A stretch of DNA of 64,000 nt from Sphingobacterium sp. xlx-96 (GCF_011007365.1 NZ_WFKM01000001.1:310001-374000), one strand, 5' to 3'. Shown: positions 37,401 through 46,247, numbered from the stretch's first letter. Made by a program: numbers and translations. The notes: generated from the letters alone by a model not told the origin.

Positions 37401-40144
37401 AATGCTTCATATGGTAATACTGCAATCCCAAAAATAAAGCGGATGAGCGTGTTTCTTACTGATGTCGCTACTTCTTTCAGATGTGCATTTAGCGTGAGGT
37501 CTATGGGTTTATGTAGGAGTTGCCATAGTGCAGCGGCCATTACTGGCAGGAGAATAATGAAAGATACGGTTAATGTCCAGAGCCAAGGGAAGGGCAGTAT
37601 TGTCCAACCCATCAGCAGCATTGTAATTAATGTCTGTGGCAGAAGGCTTCTTCTGAGATTGTCAAAAATCTTCCATTTGGATAATAAAGACAATTTATTT
37701 CTTCGCATACGGCCACTTCTAGTGGTTACAAAAGGCAATGTCCAGGCAGCGATCTGCCAATCACCTCTCGTCCATCGGTGGCGCCGTTTTATATCGGCCT
37801 CGTATTGCATCGGATTTTGTTCGTAAAATAAGATATCGCTGACCAGTCCAGCTCTTGCATAACATCCTTCTACAAGATCATGGCTAAGGATGCGGTTGTC
37901 CGGAAAGACTTTGTGAACGCTTTTTTCAAATATGTCTACATCATAAATTCCTTTACCGATAAATGAACCTTCTGCAAAAAGATCTTGGTATACGTCCGAA
38001 GAGACCTGCGTATAGGGGTCTATACCAAAAATATCGCCTTGCATACGGAGATACAACGAAGCTTCAGATTTAGGTATACCTGAAGCAATTCGGGGTTGTA
38101 AAATGCCGTAGCCTTCTGTAACGCGTTGCTTTTCGCGGTTGTAGACGGCTTGGTTAAGCGGGTGGGTCATTGTTGCTATCAACTTCCAGGCTGCATCTCT
38201 AGGCATTTGGGTGTCCGAGTCTAATGTAATAACATATTTGACCTTCGTTAATATATCAAATCTGCCAATAATGACGGAGAATACGTTAGACCCCAATCCT
38301 CTTATCAGCTTATTCAGTGCGGCCAGTTTTCCTCTTTTTCGTTCATACCCCATCCATTTTTTTTCTTTGGGGTTCCAGGTTCTAGCACGATGAAAGAGAA
38401 AAAATATATCGTGGTCAGACGGACTATACTTCAGATTTAGCGCATTGATTTTGTCAGAGGCTGTTTGAAGTAAGAGATGGTCTCCGGATAAGCTTTCGGT
38501 CGGTGCATCTTTGAAGTCGGTCAACAGGCCAAAGTGAAGATGTTCTTCTTTATTGGCCAAAAAATGTATCTCTAGTGCCTCCAGCTGCTCTTCGATATAT
38601 CCTTTACTAAGAAGGAGTGTAGGGATCACGACCAAGCTTCGGTATTCAGAGGGGATACCAGAAGAGAAGTCCATCCTTGGGAGTAATTTTGGTTTGACAC
38701 ACAATGTGGATATCCAGTTAATTAAAGAGATGACTAGCTGTGCAGATCCCAGTAAAAAAGTAAGCGCAATCCAAGCTAATAGTATTGTTTTTTTTATACC
38801 GTGCCAATAGGTTAGATAGAACATCCCTCCCGCAGCGATCAACGTCAATAAGAAGATAAGGGATAGATAAATAAACAAAGGCCTTTTTTCAATGGTACTA
38901 TTTAACCGTTGTTTCCATGTGTAGCGCATATTGACCTCACGTTCGAGTTTATTTCGGCCGGCATCGATTAAGTAATATCCTATGTGCTTTGTTTTATATA
39001 TTTGATCGTTGTTAGGATGGTCCGCTTTGGAAAGCTGAAGTGCTTTTTCTGCCACTTCCGTTTCAGAGAGCGAGGAAGACTTAGCGATAGATTCCACGAC
39101 GTGTCTGTATCTATCGCGTGTTGCGAAGTCCATTAGTGGATAAGTTTCTGAAATATCTTGCCGCAACACCTGTTCTACTGTACTCAATTTTTCTACAAAT
39201 TCATGCCAGTCTGTTGTATCCAGAAAGTGTAGCGTTCCTATGCTGTTACGGATCGAGACCTGTCGTGCGGCTTGCTTCTGGTTTTCAGATCGTATGAGTT
39301 CCATACTGTTGGTTCCTATTCTACCAAGTTGCTGTTCGATCCAGCTCAATGGGAGTGCCAAAGCCGAACCCTTCCCCTGAAGTTTTCTTGTAATACCTGC
39401 TACAAAAGGAGCATTTAACTCCGGCTTTGACTTGGCCATATCCGCGATAGTTACAATTAGATCATTAGGTTCTTCCTGTAGCGTATCCATCAGTTTTAAA
39501 GCCCAATAGTCGGCCAGATTATTGTCAATCATGTCCAGTGCCACCTTCATAGCTAATCTCCGCAAATTCTCAATGACAGCAAGTCGCAGCATGATAGGGA
39601 TTGCCCATAGTTCGCCAAGGGTCAATGTTGCGATAGATTGATAAGATGACATGAAGTCCATTAGACTTTTCATTCCTACCCATGCATCACTATGTGAGAT
39701 GTTTTCCAATACGATGCCATATACCCGGGGCAACCCTATCGAAATGCCGTTTGCTAACGAAGGTAACCCTTCACTATATCCTTTGGGTAAGTGCTTTCGG
39801 GCAATTACAATTTGTTCCGCTATAAAGTAGAAATTGTCGAGTAACCATTCCGCTGCCGGAGTTATAGTTTTGTCCGTTTTAAGACCTTCTAATAGTAGGT
39901 TACGCACCTCCAGCAATGTTTTTTCATTGTCATCCAGTCTTTTTAGTAGTTGATCACTAACGTTTTTATCCGATAGTTTATGTGATTTAGCTAATTTCTT
40001 AGCGAGATCGATCATCTGCTCATTGTTGAAAATATCGGATCTAAAGGATTCATCTGTACCGTTATTCCAGTAGTTATAGTTCTTCTGGAAATATCCTTTC
40101 AATCGGGATAGCATTTCTAAAACGGTATTTGTATCCACTTTCAT
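31466..40144 (-). CDS. Cyclic beta-1,2-glucan synthetase-like giant glycosyltransferase
   Basis: A 2892-residue protein in the size range of NdvB/Cgs (about 2830-2870). An N-terminal helical region (1-410) is followed by two TM helices near 415-475 and a GT84 glycosyltransferase domain carrying YVITLDSDTQMPRDAAWKL near 640 (the DxD-like site). Further TM helices lie near 840-1010. A glucoamylase-like domain has YRAFGVPGLGLKRGLEEDLV near 1480. Tandem GH94-type domains follow, with the phosphorylase motif GSGDWNDGMDRVG near 2570. In Proteobacteria this enzyme makes cyclic beta-1,2-glucans from UDP-glucose, used as periplasmic osmolyte or host-interaction factors. No exporter (ndvA) is adjacent. 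It is monocistronic on the minus strand. Product identity is inferred from domain order. Confidence 0.92.
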   Translation of the reverse strand: MKVDTNTVLEMLSRLKGYFQKNYNYWNNGTDESFRSDIFNNEQMIDLAKKLAKSHKLSDKNVSDQLLKRLDDNEKTLLEVRNLLLEGLKTDKTITPAAEWLLDNFYFIAEQIVIARKHLPKGYSEGLPSLANGISIGLPRVYGIVLENISHSDAWVGMKSLMDFMSSYQSIATLTLGELWAIPIMLRLAVIENLRRLAMKVALDMIDNNLADYWALKLMDTLQEEPNDLIVTIADMAKSKPELNAPFVAGITRKLQGKGSALALPLSWIEQQLGRIGTNSMELIRSENQKQAARQVSIRNSIGTLHFLDTTDWHEFVEKLSTVEQVLRQDISETYPLMDFATRDRYRHVVESIAKSSSLSETEVAEKALQLSKADHPNNDQIYKTKHIGYYLIDAGRNKLEREVNMRYTWKQRLNSTIEKRPLFIYLSLIFLLTLIAAGGMFYLTYWHGIKKTILLAWIALTFLLGSAQLVISLINWISTLCVKPKLLPRMDFSSGIPSEYRSLVVIPTLLLSKGYIEEQLEALEIHFLANKEEHLHFGLLTDFKDAPTESLSGDHLLLQTASDKINALNLKYSPSDHDIFFLFHRARTWNPKEKKWMGYERKRGKLAALNKLIRGLGSNVFSVIIGRFDILTKVKYVITLDSDTQMPRDAAWKLIATMTHPLNQAVYNREKQRVTEGYGILQPRIASGIPKSEASLYLRMQGDIFGIDPYTQVSSDVYQDLFAEGSFIGKGIYDVDIFEKSVHKVFPDNRILSHDLVEGCYARAGLVSDILFYEQNPMQYEADIKRRHRWTRGDWQIAAWTLPFVTTRSGRMRRNKLSLLSKWKIFDNLRRSLLPQTLITMLLMGWTILPFPWLWTLTVSFIILLPVMAAALWQLLHKPIDLTLNAHLKEVATSVRNTLIRFIFGIAVLPYEAFVFTDAIIRANWRVMVSRKNLLEWTSSAAIAQHPHYKLLWVFYRSMWITPLLTVICIVLFLYINSSVFFVAFPILILWMLAPAISWYLNRPIKEESTTLSKDQSLFLHKVARKTWAFFEQFVTAEENWLPPDNYQEQPVERIAHRTSPTNIGMALLANLTAYDFGFVSNGELINRSGSTLNTLFLLERFKGHFYNWYDTRSLEPLKPRYVSSVDSGNLLGHLLTLRQGLLGLVNEPIFSQRVYKGLHTTLAVLREYVGIDDMAKIDEMDSVLNAAMKVKATLATIKTNLSKLLVLVNKLNNLSVKDETAYKRWTSRLSIQIKYAIDDVRNQIPWLDLMPIPEKFIKLAEIDHIPSISSLIKMPEQLARFCDHFAGMENTVEENDWLNALQECIIRAAQQAKERRDLIHLLSDQCEQLSTVEYDFLFDKSTNLLRIGYNVEEQKKENTYYDLLASEARLGIFVAIAQGKIPQESWFALGRLLTHFGGEPILLSWSGSMFEYLMPQLVMPSYKNTLLYQTSRATVKRQIDYIRKRNTPWGISESAYNMVDADLNYQYRAFGVPGLGLKRGLEEDLVIAPYASMLALLMSPEKACNNLKLLENQGFEGELGFYEAIDYTPSRLSRDRKYSLIQSYMVHHQGMGLLSLAYTLLNKPMQERFVSELRFQATLLLLQERIPRATLFYAHTADLIETHAKVADVEIRHIATPHSTMPEIQLLSNGRYQVMITNAGGGYSRWNEIAITRWREDATRDHHGIFCYIKDVDTGFFWSNTYQPTLYPPKDYGAVFSHGHVEFKRHDQGIETKTEVIISPEDDTEMRRIRILNKTQSIRVLEITSYCEVVIASQASDEAHPVFSNLFVQTEIVTKHKAIICTRRPRSVEEKSPWVFHLMDVKGAEIEEISYETDRMRFIGRGKTLVHPQAMDTKLLSGAQGDVLDPVMAIRYRIHIKPGQTATFDLIYGICDGNDACENLMRKYQDQHLKNRAFELFWTHNQVLLRQINATEGDAQLYDRIAASLIYANADLRADESVILKNVKGQPSLWNYSISGDLPIVLLRITDIGNIDLVRQMIQAHSYWQLKGLAVDLVIWNEDYGSYRNISHEQISALIPSSTKPGKVYIQAVDQISSQDHIFFESIARVIIYDDKGSLSEQINRRVPGIALPPLLQTKQKVMNSVAPPISLPTDLQCFNGMGGFSRAGNSYSFMVDRTKTTPLPWVNVLANSNFGTVISESGSAYTWFINAHEYRITPWNNDPISDVSGEAFYIRDEESGIFWSPSPFPAIAKTVYRVTHGLGFSTFECMEQGISSEMCVYVDKDLPIKFVTLKIKNNSGRMRYLSATGFVEIILGDVRSKTNMHILSEFDSKSGALLFRNHYNAAFSDYVAFFKVNIPGFSFTTDRAEFIGRNKNLKDPQALYRKKLSGRRGAAMDPCAAIQTKFTLLEGEEREITFQLGAGIHINEVNELLQKLSDTSINARSLEEAKTYWHNITDTIKINTPDTATNILANGWLTYQTMASRLFARSGFYQSGGAYGFRDQLQDVLALLHTQPQLAREQILLSASRQFLEGDVQHWWHPPEGRGVRTRCSDDRLWLPYVVSRYIAVTGDMELLDVVVGFLDSRPLHIQEDSLYDLPVSGNGCGSLYEHCTKAIACSLDYGTHGLPLIGSGDWNDGMDRVGNRGMGESVWLAFFLYDVLRRFESIAKNRNDIMFAETCSRESSALQSAIETEGWDGEWYLRAYFDDGTPLGSKQNKDCRIDAIAQSWSVLSTAGLEDRKMKAMDALDKHLVNRKLKIIQLLTPAFDRSDEPNPGYIKGYIPGVRENGGQYTHAAIWSLMAFASLGNRKKTWELFDMLSPITHTLDLAAVDTYKVEPYVMAADVYANELNPGRGGWTWYTGSSGWMYQFIINSLLGLELSVNRLRFKPCFPLTWPSVNIAYKYHSTTYNITLLQSLDAPFSHWKIDDQQGEGDTILLIDDGLLHQVEVVINK

Positions 40145-40811
40145 ATTATGATCAGTATTAAAAAAGCAACTCTGATTTTATTTTTGATGCGTTTTAAGAG
40201 AAGTTTATTTGTTAAGAGTTGTTCTTTGAGTAAGATTTATCGGTGATGAAAAAAGATCAGAAGTAAAAGGATAACAATGATGTTTAATTTTTGTTTTAAC
40301 TATTTAAAAATAATACTGTTATGCTGTTGTTTTTGATGGTAATGGAATCTAAAAGTCTAATTAATGGTATACACACTTTATAGGACACTGCCTCGAGATT
40401 GTTCCATTTTTGCTTCATCTTCTGGCTCATTTGCATCATTGCCTAGCTAATTTGATATAGCGGCTAGCACAAAAGGACTCTTAAAATGATATGTATCTTC
40501 ATCGAGATAGGCATTTACATAAGTGGAAACGTATAGGGAATCACGTTTGCCCAATATGTTGGCATGAAAATAAAGTGCTTTTTTACAGCGATGGTACATT
40601 TCGGATATGATCTTCTCAACGCCTTGTGTTAAAAGGCTGAAAAGTTGATTAATTTAATGTACAAGAAGCTGTAAATAATAAAATTAGCGGTTTGTGGCCA
40701 CAATCGGAATGACTTCTTTTAATACTTTCTAGGTAAATTTTTGTTTAATACTGTAACATTTCCCTCGTGCGAGCTACTAACTAAGTAACTAATTACAAAA
40801 TTATTCAAAAT
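40145..40811. other. 667-base intergenic region with decayed coding remnant
   Basis: Spacer between the divergently transcribed giant synthetase and the ABC ATPase gene. The synthetase-proximal part (40145-40370) is AT-rich and without ORFs. The middle holds a minus-strand coding-like remnant (40378-40641, listed separately). The part next to the ABC gene should contain its promoter; I see no clear TTG/TAnnTTTG pair. Confidence 0.5.
40378..40641 (-). pseudogene. Unidentified gene remnant with internal stop
   Basis: On the minus strand one frame is open from about 40641 through an ATG at 40599 (MYHRCKKALYFHANILGKRD, then SLYVSTYVNAYLDED...) to a TAG at 40447-40449. The same frame then continues with LGNDANEPEDEAKMEQSRG to a TAA at 40378-40380. 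The amino-acid composition, with an acidic tail after the internal stop, looks like a real protein end that has acquired a nonsense mutation. It could alternatively be a functional 50-residue ORF (40447-40599). I do not recognise the family. Confidence 0.35.
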
Positions 40812-41696
40812 ATGAGCTTAAAAATTAACCAACTGACAAAGACTTATAGTAATGGTGTACGTGCACTTGATGGTATAGATTTAGAAATTGGCGTGGGGAT
40901 GTTTGGGCTTTTAGGACCAAATGGGGCCGGTAAATCTTCTTTGATGCGTACGATAGCTACCTTGCAATCTGCAGACGCTGGCTCCATCTTGTTTAATGGT
41001 GTGGATGTATTTGCCAGTCAGATGGATTTTCGAAAGGTATTGGGGTATTTGCCGCAGGATTTTGGTGTTTATCCGAATTTGTCGGCAGAGGAGTTGCTGT
41101 CCTATTTTGCGCAGCTAAAAGGAATATCCTCCGCTTCAGACCGAAAGAAAATAGTGAAAGAAGTCCTGGAAGTAACCAATTTGTATGACGTTCGGAAGAA
41201 AAGTGTGAGTGGTTATTCAGGTGGGATGAAGCAACGTTTCGGTATCGCTCAGTTGTTATTGAATAAACCCAAACTTATTATAGTTGATGAGCCTACAGCA
41301 GGGCTAGATCCGGCTGAGCGCCATCGGTTCTTGAATGTATTGAGAGAGATCGGTACATCCAATACGGTAATATTTTCTACGCATATCGTGGATGATGTAC
41401 GTGAGTTGTGCCATGAATTGGCTATTGTGAATGGAGGCCGTGTGCTGTATCGCGGTACTGCGCAGGCTGGAGAAGAAGCCTTACGGAGAAAAATCTGGAG
41501 TACGGTGATTTTGAGAGACGAGTACGAGGCATTAAGCAACGAAAAAAATGTGATTTTTGCTAACTATAACCCGGACAATACCCTGAATGTACGCGTATAT
41601 AGTGAAGAGAGCCCAGGGGACAACTTTTCAATAGCCAAGCCGATTTTAGAAGACGTATATTTTGTTTCACTTAAAAACGATACGGCTCATGTTTAG
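40812..41696 (+). CDS. ABC transporter ATP-binding protein
   Basis: A 294-residue ABC-2-type ATPase with Walker A GPNGAGKS at residues 35-42, Q-loop YLPQDFGVYPNL, signature YSGGMKQR, Walker B LIIVDEPTAGLDP and the switch histidine in FSTHIVDD. The last 80 residues form an accessory C-domain. Its stop overlaps the start of the next gene (permease fused to a peptidase) by 8 bases, so the two products surely act together as one transporter. The cargo is unknown. Confidence 0.94.
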   Translation: MSLKINQLTKTYSNGVRALDGIDLEIGVGMFGLLGPNGAGKSSLMRTIATLQSADAGSILFNGVDVFASQMDFRKVLGYLPQDFGVYPNLSAEELLSYFAQLKGISSASDRKKIVKEVLEVTNLYDVRKKSVSGYSGGMKQRFGIAQLLLNKPKLIIVDEPTAGLDPAERHRFLNVLREIGTSNTVIFSTHIVDDVRELCHELAIVNGGRVLYRGTAQAGEEALRRKIWSTVILRDEYEALSNEKNVIFANYNPDNTLNVRVYSEESPGDNFSIAKPILEDVYFVSLKNDTAHV

Positions 41697-44600
41697 TACT
41701 ATTTTTAAGTTTGAAATCAAGCGTTGGCTTAATACGCCGGCCCTTTATATTTATTGCTTTGTCTTTTTTATCTTGTCGATATTCGTGATGGCATCGGCGT
41801 TAGGTATGTTTGATGGAGCGACAGGTACAACTTCAAGTCCGATCAAAGTCAATTCACCATTGAATATAAACGGTTTTTTAAACGGACTATCTACTTTTGT
41901 ATACTTTTTACTACCTACGATCATAGGAGCTGCCGTATATCGAGATTTTAAATATCAGGTACACAGCGTTTTGTTTTCCTATCCGCTGACAAAAGGAACC
42001 TATTTGTCTGCCAAGTTTCTGAGCGCATTAGTCATTACCATTTTGGTGGTTTTTACAACTATAATTGGGTTCGTTGTAGCCCAGTATCTGCCTGGTATCA
42101 ATAAGGACTTGCTAGGTCCTACGCGTGCTTGGGCATATTTACAGGCCTTGGTGCTGTTGGTTATTCCCAACTTAATACTATTTGGCGCAATGGTTTTTGG
42201 TTTGGTAACTTTCAGTCGGAATATTTATGTGGGCTTTATCTTTGTCCTTCTGTTATTTGTATTCCAATCATTGTTGAGTACATTGACACAGGATATGGAC
42301 AATAGGTATCTGGTAGCACTTCTTGATCCTTTTGGTTTCGAACCTATTCAGTATTATACTAAATACTGGACTATTGAAGAACAAAATACGAAGGATTTAC
42401 CATTTATGGGGGTAGTATTATATAACCGTTTGATATGGTTAGGCGCTGCTGCACTAATTCTAGGGTTTGTTTATTACACATTTTCATTTGCACAAAGCGT
42501 CTTTACGTTTTCTCGAAATAAGAAAGGTGATCGCGTAGTCAAAGATAATTTTGGCAGCATTATCCGAGTGAAATTATCGGATGTTAACTACAGTTTTTCT
42601 TTTCTTTCTTACTTAAAAGTAGCGTGGAATATTTCGCAATACGACTTTAGGTATATAGTTCGTAATTGGACTTTTATTGTCATTATGGTGATTACAGTGC
42701 TTATGGTGCTTGTAGTTGCCTCTACCGCTGGGCAGATGTATGGTACGGAGACTTACCCTGTAACCTGGAAAATGCTTGATACAATAGGGGGGGTATATAG
42801 TTTCTTTTTACAGATTCTGATTTTTCTTTTTGCAGGTATGCTCATCCAAAGAGCTCAAACAGATCGGATGAATCTTTTGATTGATGCTACCGCAGTTCCT
42901 AACTGGACAATGTTACTTTCCAAGTTTTTAGCATTGTTAAAAATGACCTGCCTTGTACTAGTAATTAGTATGCTTTCGGCGATCATGTATCAGATGTATC
43001 AAGGATACTATCACTTTGAAATAGGGAATTATGTAAAGGAACTTTTTGGCTTAGATATGATGAAGTATCTAATTCTTATCTTATTTGCCTTATTTGTTCA
43101 GTCCCTGTTCAAAAATTACATGGCAGGATTTATGCTGTGTCTGTTCGTTACTATCGGAGTACCGATGCTTTCTAAGATTGGCGTAGAACAAGCTATATTT
43201 AAGTTCAATAGTGGCCCGGGCTATAGCTATTCCGACATGAATGGGTATGGGATGTTTAAGGACTATATGATTTATAAAATCTATTGGTTACTGTTTGCTA
43301 TGGTGCTGACATGCATGGCACTTTTGTTTTGGAAACGTGGCATACTATCCAGTGCAAAAGAACGGTTGACAATTGCTAGACTACGTTTTAAACCAGCGAT
43401 CTACCTGCCGCTGATTGTTTTTTTGGGTTCGTTTCTCAGTTTGGGGGGAGCTATTTATTACCATAACAATGTTTCGGAGCGCTATGTATCACAAATAGAG
43501 AAGGAGTTGGAACGTGTTACCTACGAACGCCAGTATAAACATTATCATAAGCATGCTCAACCTCGAATTGTTGATACCAAAGTCCTTTTGGATATTTATC
43601 CAAGTGAACGAAATTATTATGCAGAGGTACTTTTTAAAGTTGAAAACAAAAGTAAAGTAGCTATCGACACATTGTTAATCAACTATTCGGAGGATCTGCA
43701 ACATATGGAAATAGGTAATGATGCACATCTGGTAAAACGGGATTCACTATTGTACGTCAATATTTATGCCTTGCGTAAACCTTTAATGCCAAAGGAGAGC
43801 ATGGAGATAAAAAGTGTATTGAAGAACAAAGCAAATACATTTTTGAAAGATAAATCTCCTATTCTGGAAAATGGAACATTTCTTAATAATAGCTTGTTCC
43901 CAAGTATCGGCTATAGCGATAGTTACGAATTGGTGGATAATGAAGTGCGCGCAAAGTATAAACTGCCAAAGCGAGATCGTATGGCCGATCCAACGGATAG
44001 CGCTGCGCTAGCTAATACATATATTTCTAATGAAGCTGACTGGATTCAGTTCGAGACTACAATTAGTACTGCTGAGGATCAGATTGCCTTGGCACCGGGC
44101 TATCTGATCAAGGAGTGGGTGAAGGATGGACGGCGGTATTTTCACTATAAGATGGATCAGAAGATGTTAAATTTTTATTCATTTATTTCTGCGCGATATG
44201 CTGTTAAGAAAGAGAAGTGGAATGGAATTAATCTGGAAATCTATTATCATAAGGATCATACGTTTAATTTGGATCGAATGATGACATCTATGAAAAAATC
44301 CTTAGGATATTACGGAGCAGAGTTTAGTCCTTATCAATTTCAGCAAATGCGTATTGTTGAGTTCCCTCGTACGCATGGTACTTTTGCTCAGGCTTTCGCT
44401 AATACAGTACCTTTTTCGGAAGCAATCGGTTTTATAGCTAAGGTGGATGATGATAATCCTGATCAGGTAGATTATCCATATTCGGTGACTGCGCATGAAC
44501 TGGCACATCAATGGTGGGCACATCAAGTGATAGGAGCCAACGTAAAAGGAGCTACAATGCTATCCGAGTCTCTGGCCGAGTATAGTTCGCTAAAAGTTTT

Positions 44601-45342
44601 AGAGCATACCTATGGAAAAGGACAGATGCGTAAATACCTTAAAGAAGGATTAGATAGCTATCTACGTGGCCGGACTATGGAACAATTGAAGGAAAATCCA
44701 TTGATGTTTAATGAAAATCAGCAATATATACACTATAATAAAGGGTCGTTGGTGATGTATGCAATGAGTGATTTTCTTGGTGAGAAGGTATTCAATTCAT
44801 TTTTAAAGCAATATATCGCTCAGGTGGCATTTCAAGATGCGCCTTATACGACCTCATTAGAATTTGTTGATCTCTTGAAAAGAAATACCCCGGATTCCCT
44901 ACAATACGCTATTAAAGATATGTACGAGACTATTACTTTATACGATAATACAATGCGGAAAGTAACTTTCAAGAAAATAACAGAAGGTAAATATCAGCTA
45001 GAGATTGAATTTAATGTAGCAAAGTACCGTGCAGATGACAAAGGGAAGCGTGTGTATAGCGAAGGACGCAATGCCATGGATAGTCTGAAAACTACGATTG
45101 ACGGTAAAGAGATTGTATCATTACCCTTGGCGGACTATGTGGAGATCGGTGTTTTTGCAGAACCTAAGAAATCGGATCATGGTTTTCAGACGGAACAGGC
45201 AATCTACCTGGAAAAACATAAAATAAATAAGATCGATAATAAAATTACGCTATTTGTGGACAAAAAGCCATTTGAGGTAGGCGTAGATCCTTATAATAAA
45301 TTGATCGATACCAACTCGGAAGATAACCGAAAACGTATTTAG
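41689..45342 (+). CDS. ABC-2 permease fused to an M1-family metallopeptidase domain
   Basis: A 1217-residue membrane protein. The first 600 residues contain about 12 hydrophobic helices in two ABC-2-like halves. A further helix (PAIYLPLIVFLGSFLSLGGAIYY) leads to an extracytoplasmic region ending in an M1 gluzincin domain: HELAHQWWAHQ with His936, Glu937 and His940, and the third zinc ligand Glu960 in LSESLAEYSS. The spacing to that Glu is one residue longer than in classical M1 enzymes, and a GxMEN exopeptidase motif is not visible; the equivalent area reads AFANTVPFSEAIGF. The ATG at 41689 overlaps the ATPase gene by 8 bases; an in-frame start at 41662 is less likely. Peptide export coupled to processing is a possible role. 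Confidence 0.9.
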   Translation: MFSTIFKFEIKRWLNTPALYIYCFVFFILSIFVMASALGMFDGATGTTSSPIKVNSPLNINGFLNGLSTFVYFLLPTIIGAAVYRDFKYQVHSVLFSYPLTKGTYLSAKFLSALVITILVVFTTIIGFVVAQYLPGINKDLLGPTRAWAYLQALVLLVIPNLILFGAMVFGLVTFSRNIYVGFIFVLLLFVFQSLLSTLTQDMDNRYLVALLDPFGFEPIQYYTKYWTIEEQNTKDLPFMGVVLYNRLIWLGAAALILGFVYYTFSFAQSVFTFSRNKKGDRVVKDNFGSIIRVKLSDVNYSFSFLSYLKVAWNISQYDFRYIVRNWTFIVIMVITVLMVLVVASTAGQMYGTETYPVTWKMLDTIGGVYSFFLQILIFLFAGMLIQRAQTDRMNLLIDATAVPNWTMLLSKFLALLKMTCLVLVISMLSAIMYQMYQGYYHFEIGNYVKELFGLDMMKYLILILFALFVQSLFKNYMAGFMLCLFVTIGVPMLSKIGVEQAIFKFNSGPGYSYSDMNGYGMFKDYMIYKIYWLLFAMVLTCMALLFWKRGILSSAKERLTIARLRFKPAIYLPLIVFLGSFLSLGGAIYYHNNVSERYVSQIEKELERVTYERQYKHYHKHAQPRIVDTKVLLDIYPSERNYYAEVLFKVENKSKVAIDTLLINYSEDLQHMEIGNDAHLVKRDSLLYVNIYALRKPLMPKESMEIKSVLKNKANTFLKDKSPILENGTFLNNSLFPSIGYSDSYELVDNEVRAKYKLPKRDRMADPTDSAALANTYISNEADWIQFETTISTAEDQIALAPGYLIKEWVKDGRRYFHYKMDQKMLNFYSFISARYAVKKEKWNGINLEIYYHKDHTFNLDRMMTSMKKSLGYYGAEFSPYQFQQMRIVEFPRTHGTFAQAFANTVPFSEAIGFIAKVDDDNPDQVDYPYSVTAHELAHQWWAHQVIGANVKGATMLSESLAEYSSLKVLEHTYGKGQMRKYLKEGLDSYLRGRTMEQLKENPLMFNENQQYIHYNKGSLVMYAMSDFLGEKVFNSFLKQYIAQVAFQDAPYTTSLEFVDLLKRNTPDSLQYAIKDMYETITLYDNTMRKVTFKKITEGKYQLEIEFNVAKYRADDKGKRVYSEGRNAMDSLKTTIDGKEIVSLPLADYVEIGVFAEPKKSDHGFQTEQAIYLEKHKINKIDNKITLFVDKKPFEVGVDPYNKLIDTNSEDNRKRI

Positions 45343-45361
45343 TACACTGTTGTTTTTTTTA

Positions 45362-45397
45362 AGGGAGGCAATTTTAGAATTAGCCTCCTCTTTTTTT
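45362..45397 (+). terminator. Rho-independent terminator after the ABC operon
   Basis: GGAGGC (45364-45369) pairs with GCCTCC (45383-45388), extended inside by AATT/AATT, then a T-run. It follows the permease/peptidase stop by about 20 bases. Confidence 0.85.
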
Positions 45398-45458
45398 GAA
45401 AATGTTTGTTTCCAAGCTCATCAAGGGCCCTAATGATGCAAAGTCATCATGAAAGTTC

Positions 45459-46247
45459 TTATAAAATACCGAAATGCTTTAAAGCATTCCAGATGCCATC
45501 ATTATCGACATCATCGGTAATATGATCTGCTATGGCTTTTACCTCGGGATTAGCATTGCCCATAGCTACGCCTAAGGCAACATGTTGGAGCATGGTGATA
45601 TCGTTACCGCCATCGCCAAAAGCTATTGTTTTGGATAGATCAATGCCATAATGTTCGCAAAAGATATCGACACCTACTTTTTTACTTTGTCCTTTCGGGT
45701 TGACATCCGCAAATAGTGGTGTCCAACGGGAAGCAAGTGAATTGGGCATCACCTCGGTCATAAATTGATCTTCTTCTTCTGGCCCCATGAAGATATTGGT
45801 CTGAAGGATAGAATCATGCTCTACATTGTTCATGTCGACCAATGGTGGGACTGGAAGGTTGAGGTGGGCGTACATTCCCGCGATCTCGGGGGTGACATCA
45901 TGTATGCTGACTTCTTTTTCTGACATAAATGAAAAACTCAATGATCTTTCACCGACATATCTCAGAAGGCTTTCTATGTCTTTTGGATCAATGGCTTTTT
46001 TGAAAAGGATATGTCCTTCTTTGGAAACACAATAACCGCCATTGAAGGTAATATATCCATCGAAGTTTAAGTACTTAACGTGGTCTATACTATTAATAGA
46101 TCGCCCGGTGGAAAGTATGGTTTTAATTCCTTTAGCTTGTAATTGTGCTAGAGCTTCTTCTGTAGAGGGAGACACTTCATGTGTCTTGAAACTTAGTAAG
46201 GTACCGTCAATATCAAAGAATACGGCTTCAATTTCTGGATTCTGCAT
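45459..46247 (-). CDS. Cof-type HAD-superfamily phosphatase
   Basis: A 262-residue cytosolic phosphatase of the Cof/IIB subfamily. Motif I is FFDIDGTLLS with the nucleophile Asp and acid Asp, motif II LSTGRS, and motif IV FGDGGNDITMLQ. The cap domain lies in the middle. Such enzymes dephosphorylate sugar phosphates, FMN or pyridoxal phosphate; the substrate is not readable. It is monocistronic. Confidence 0.92.
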   Translation of the reverse strand: MQNPEIEAVFFDIDGTLLSFKTHEVSPSTEEALAQLQAKGIKTILSTGRSINSIDHVKYLNFDGYITFNGGYCVSKEGHILFKKAIDPKDIESLLRYVGERSLSFSFMSEKEVSIHDVTPEIAGMYAHLNLPVPPLVDMNNVEHDSILQTNIFMGPEEEDQFMTEVMPNSLASRWTPLFADVNPKGQSKKVGVDIFCEHYGIDLSKTIAFGDGGNDITMLQHVALGVAMGNANPEVKAIADHITDDVDNDGIWNALKHFGIL

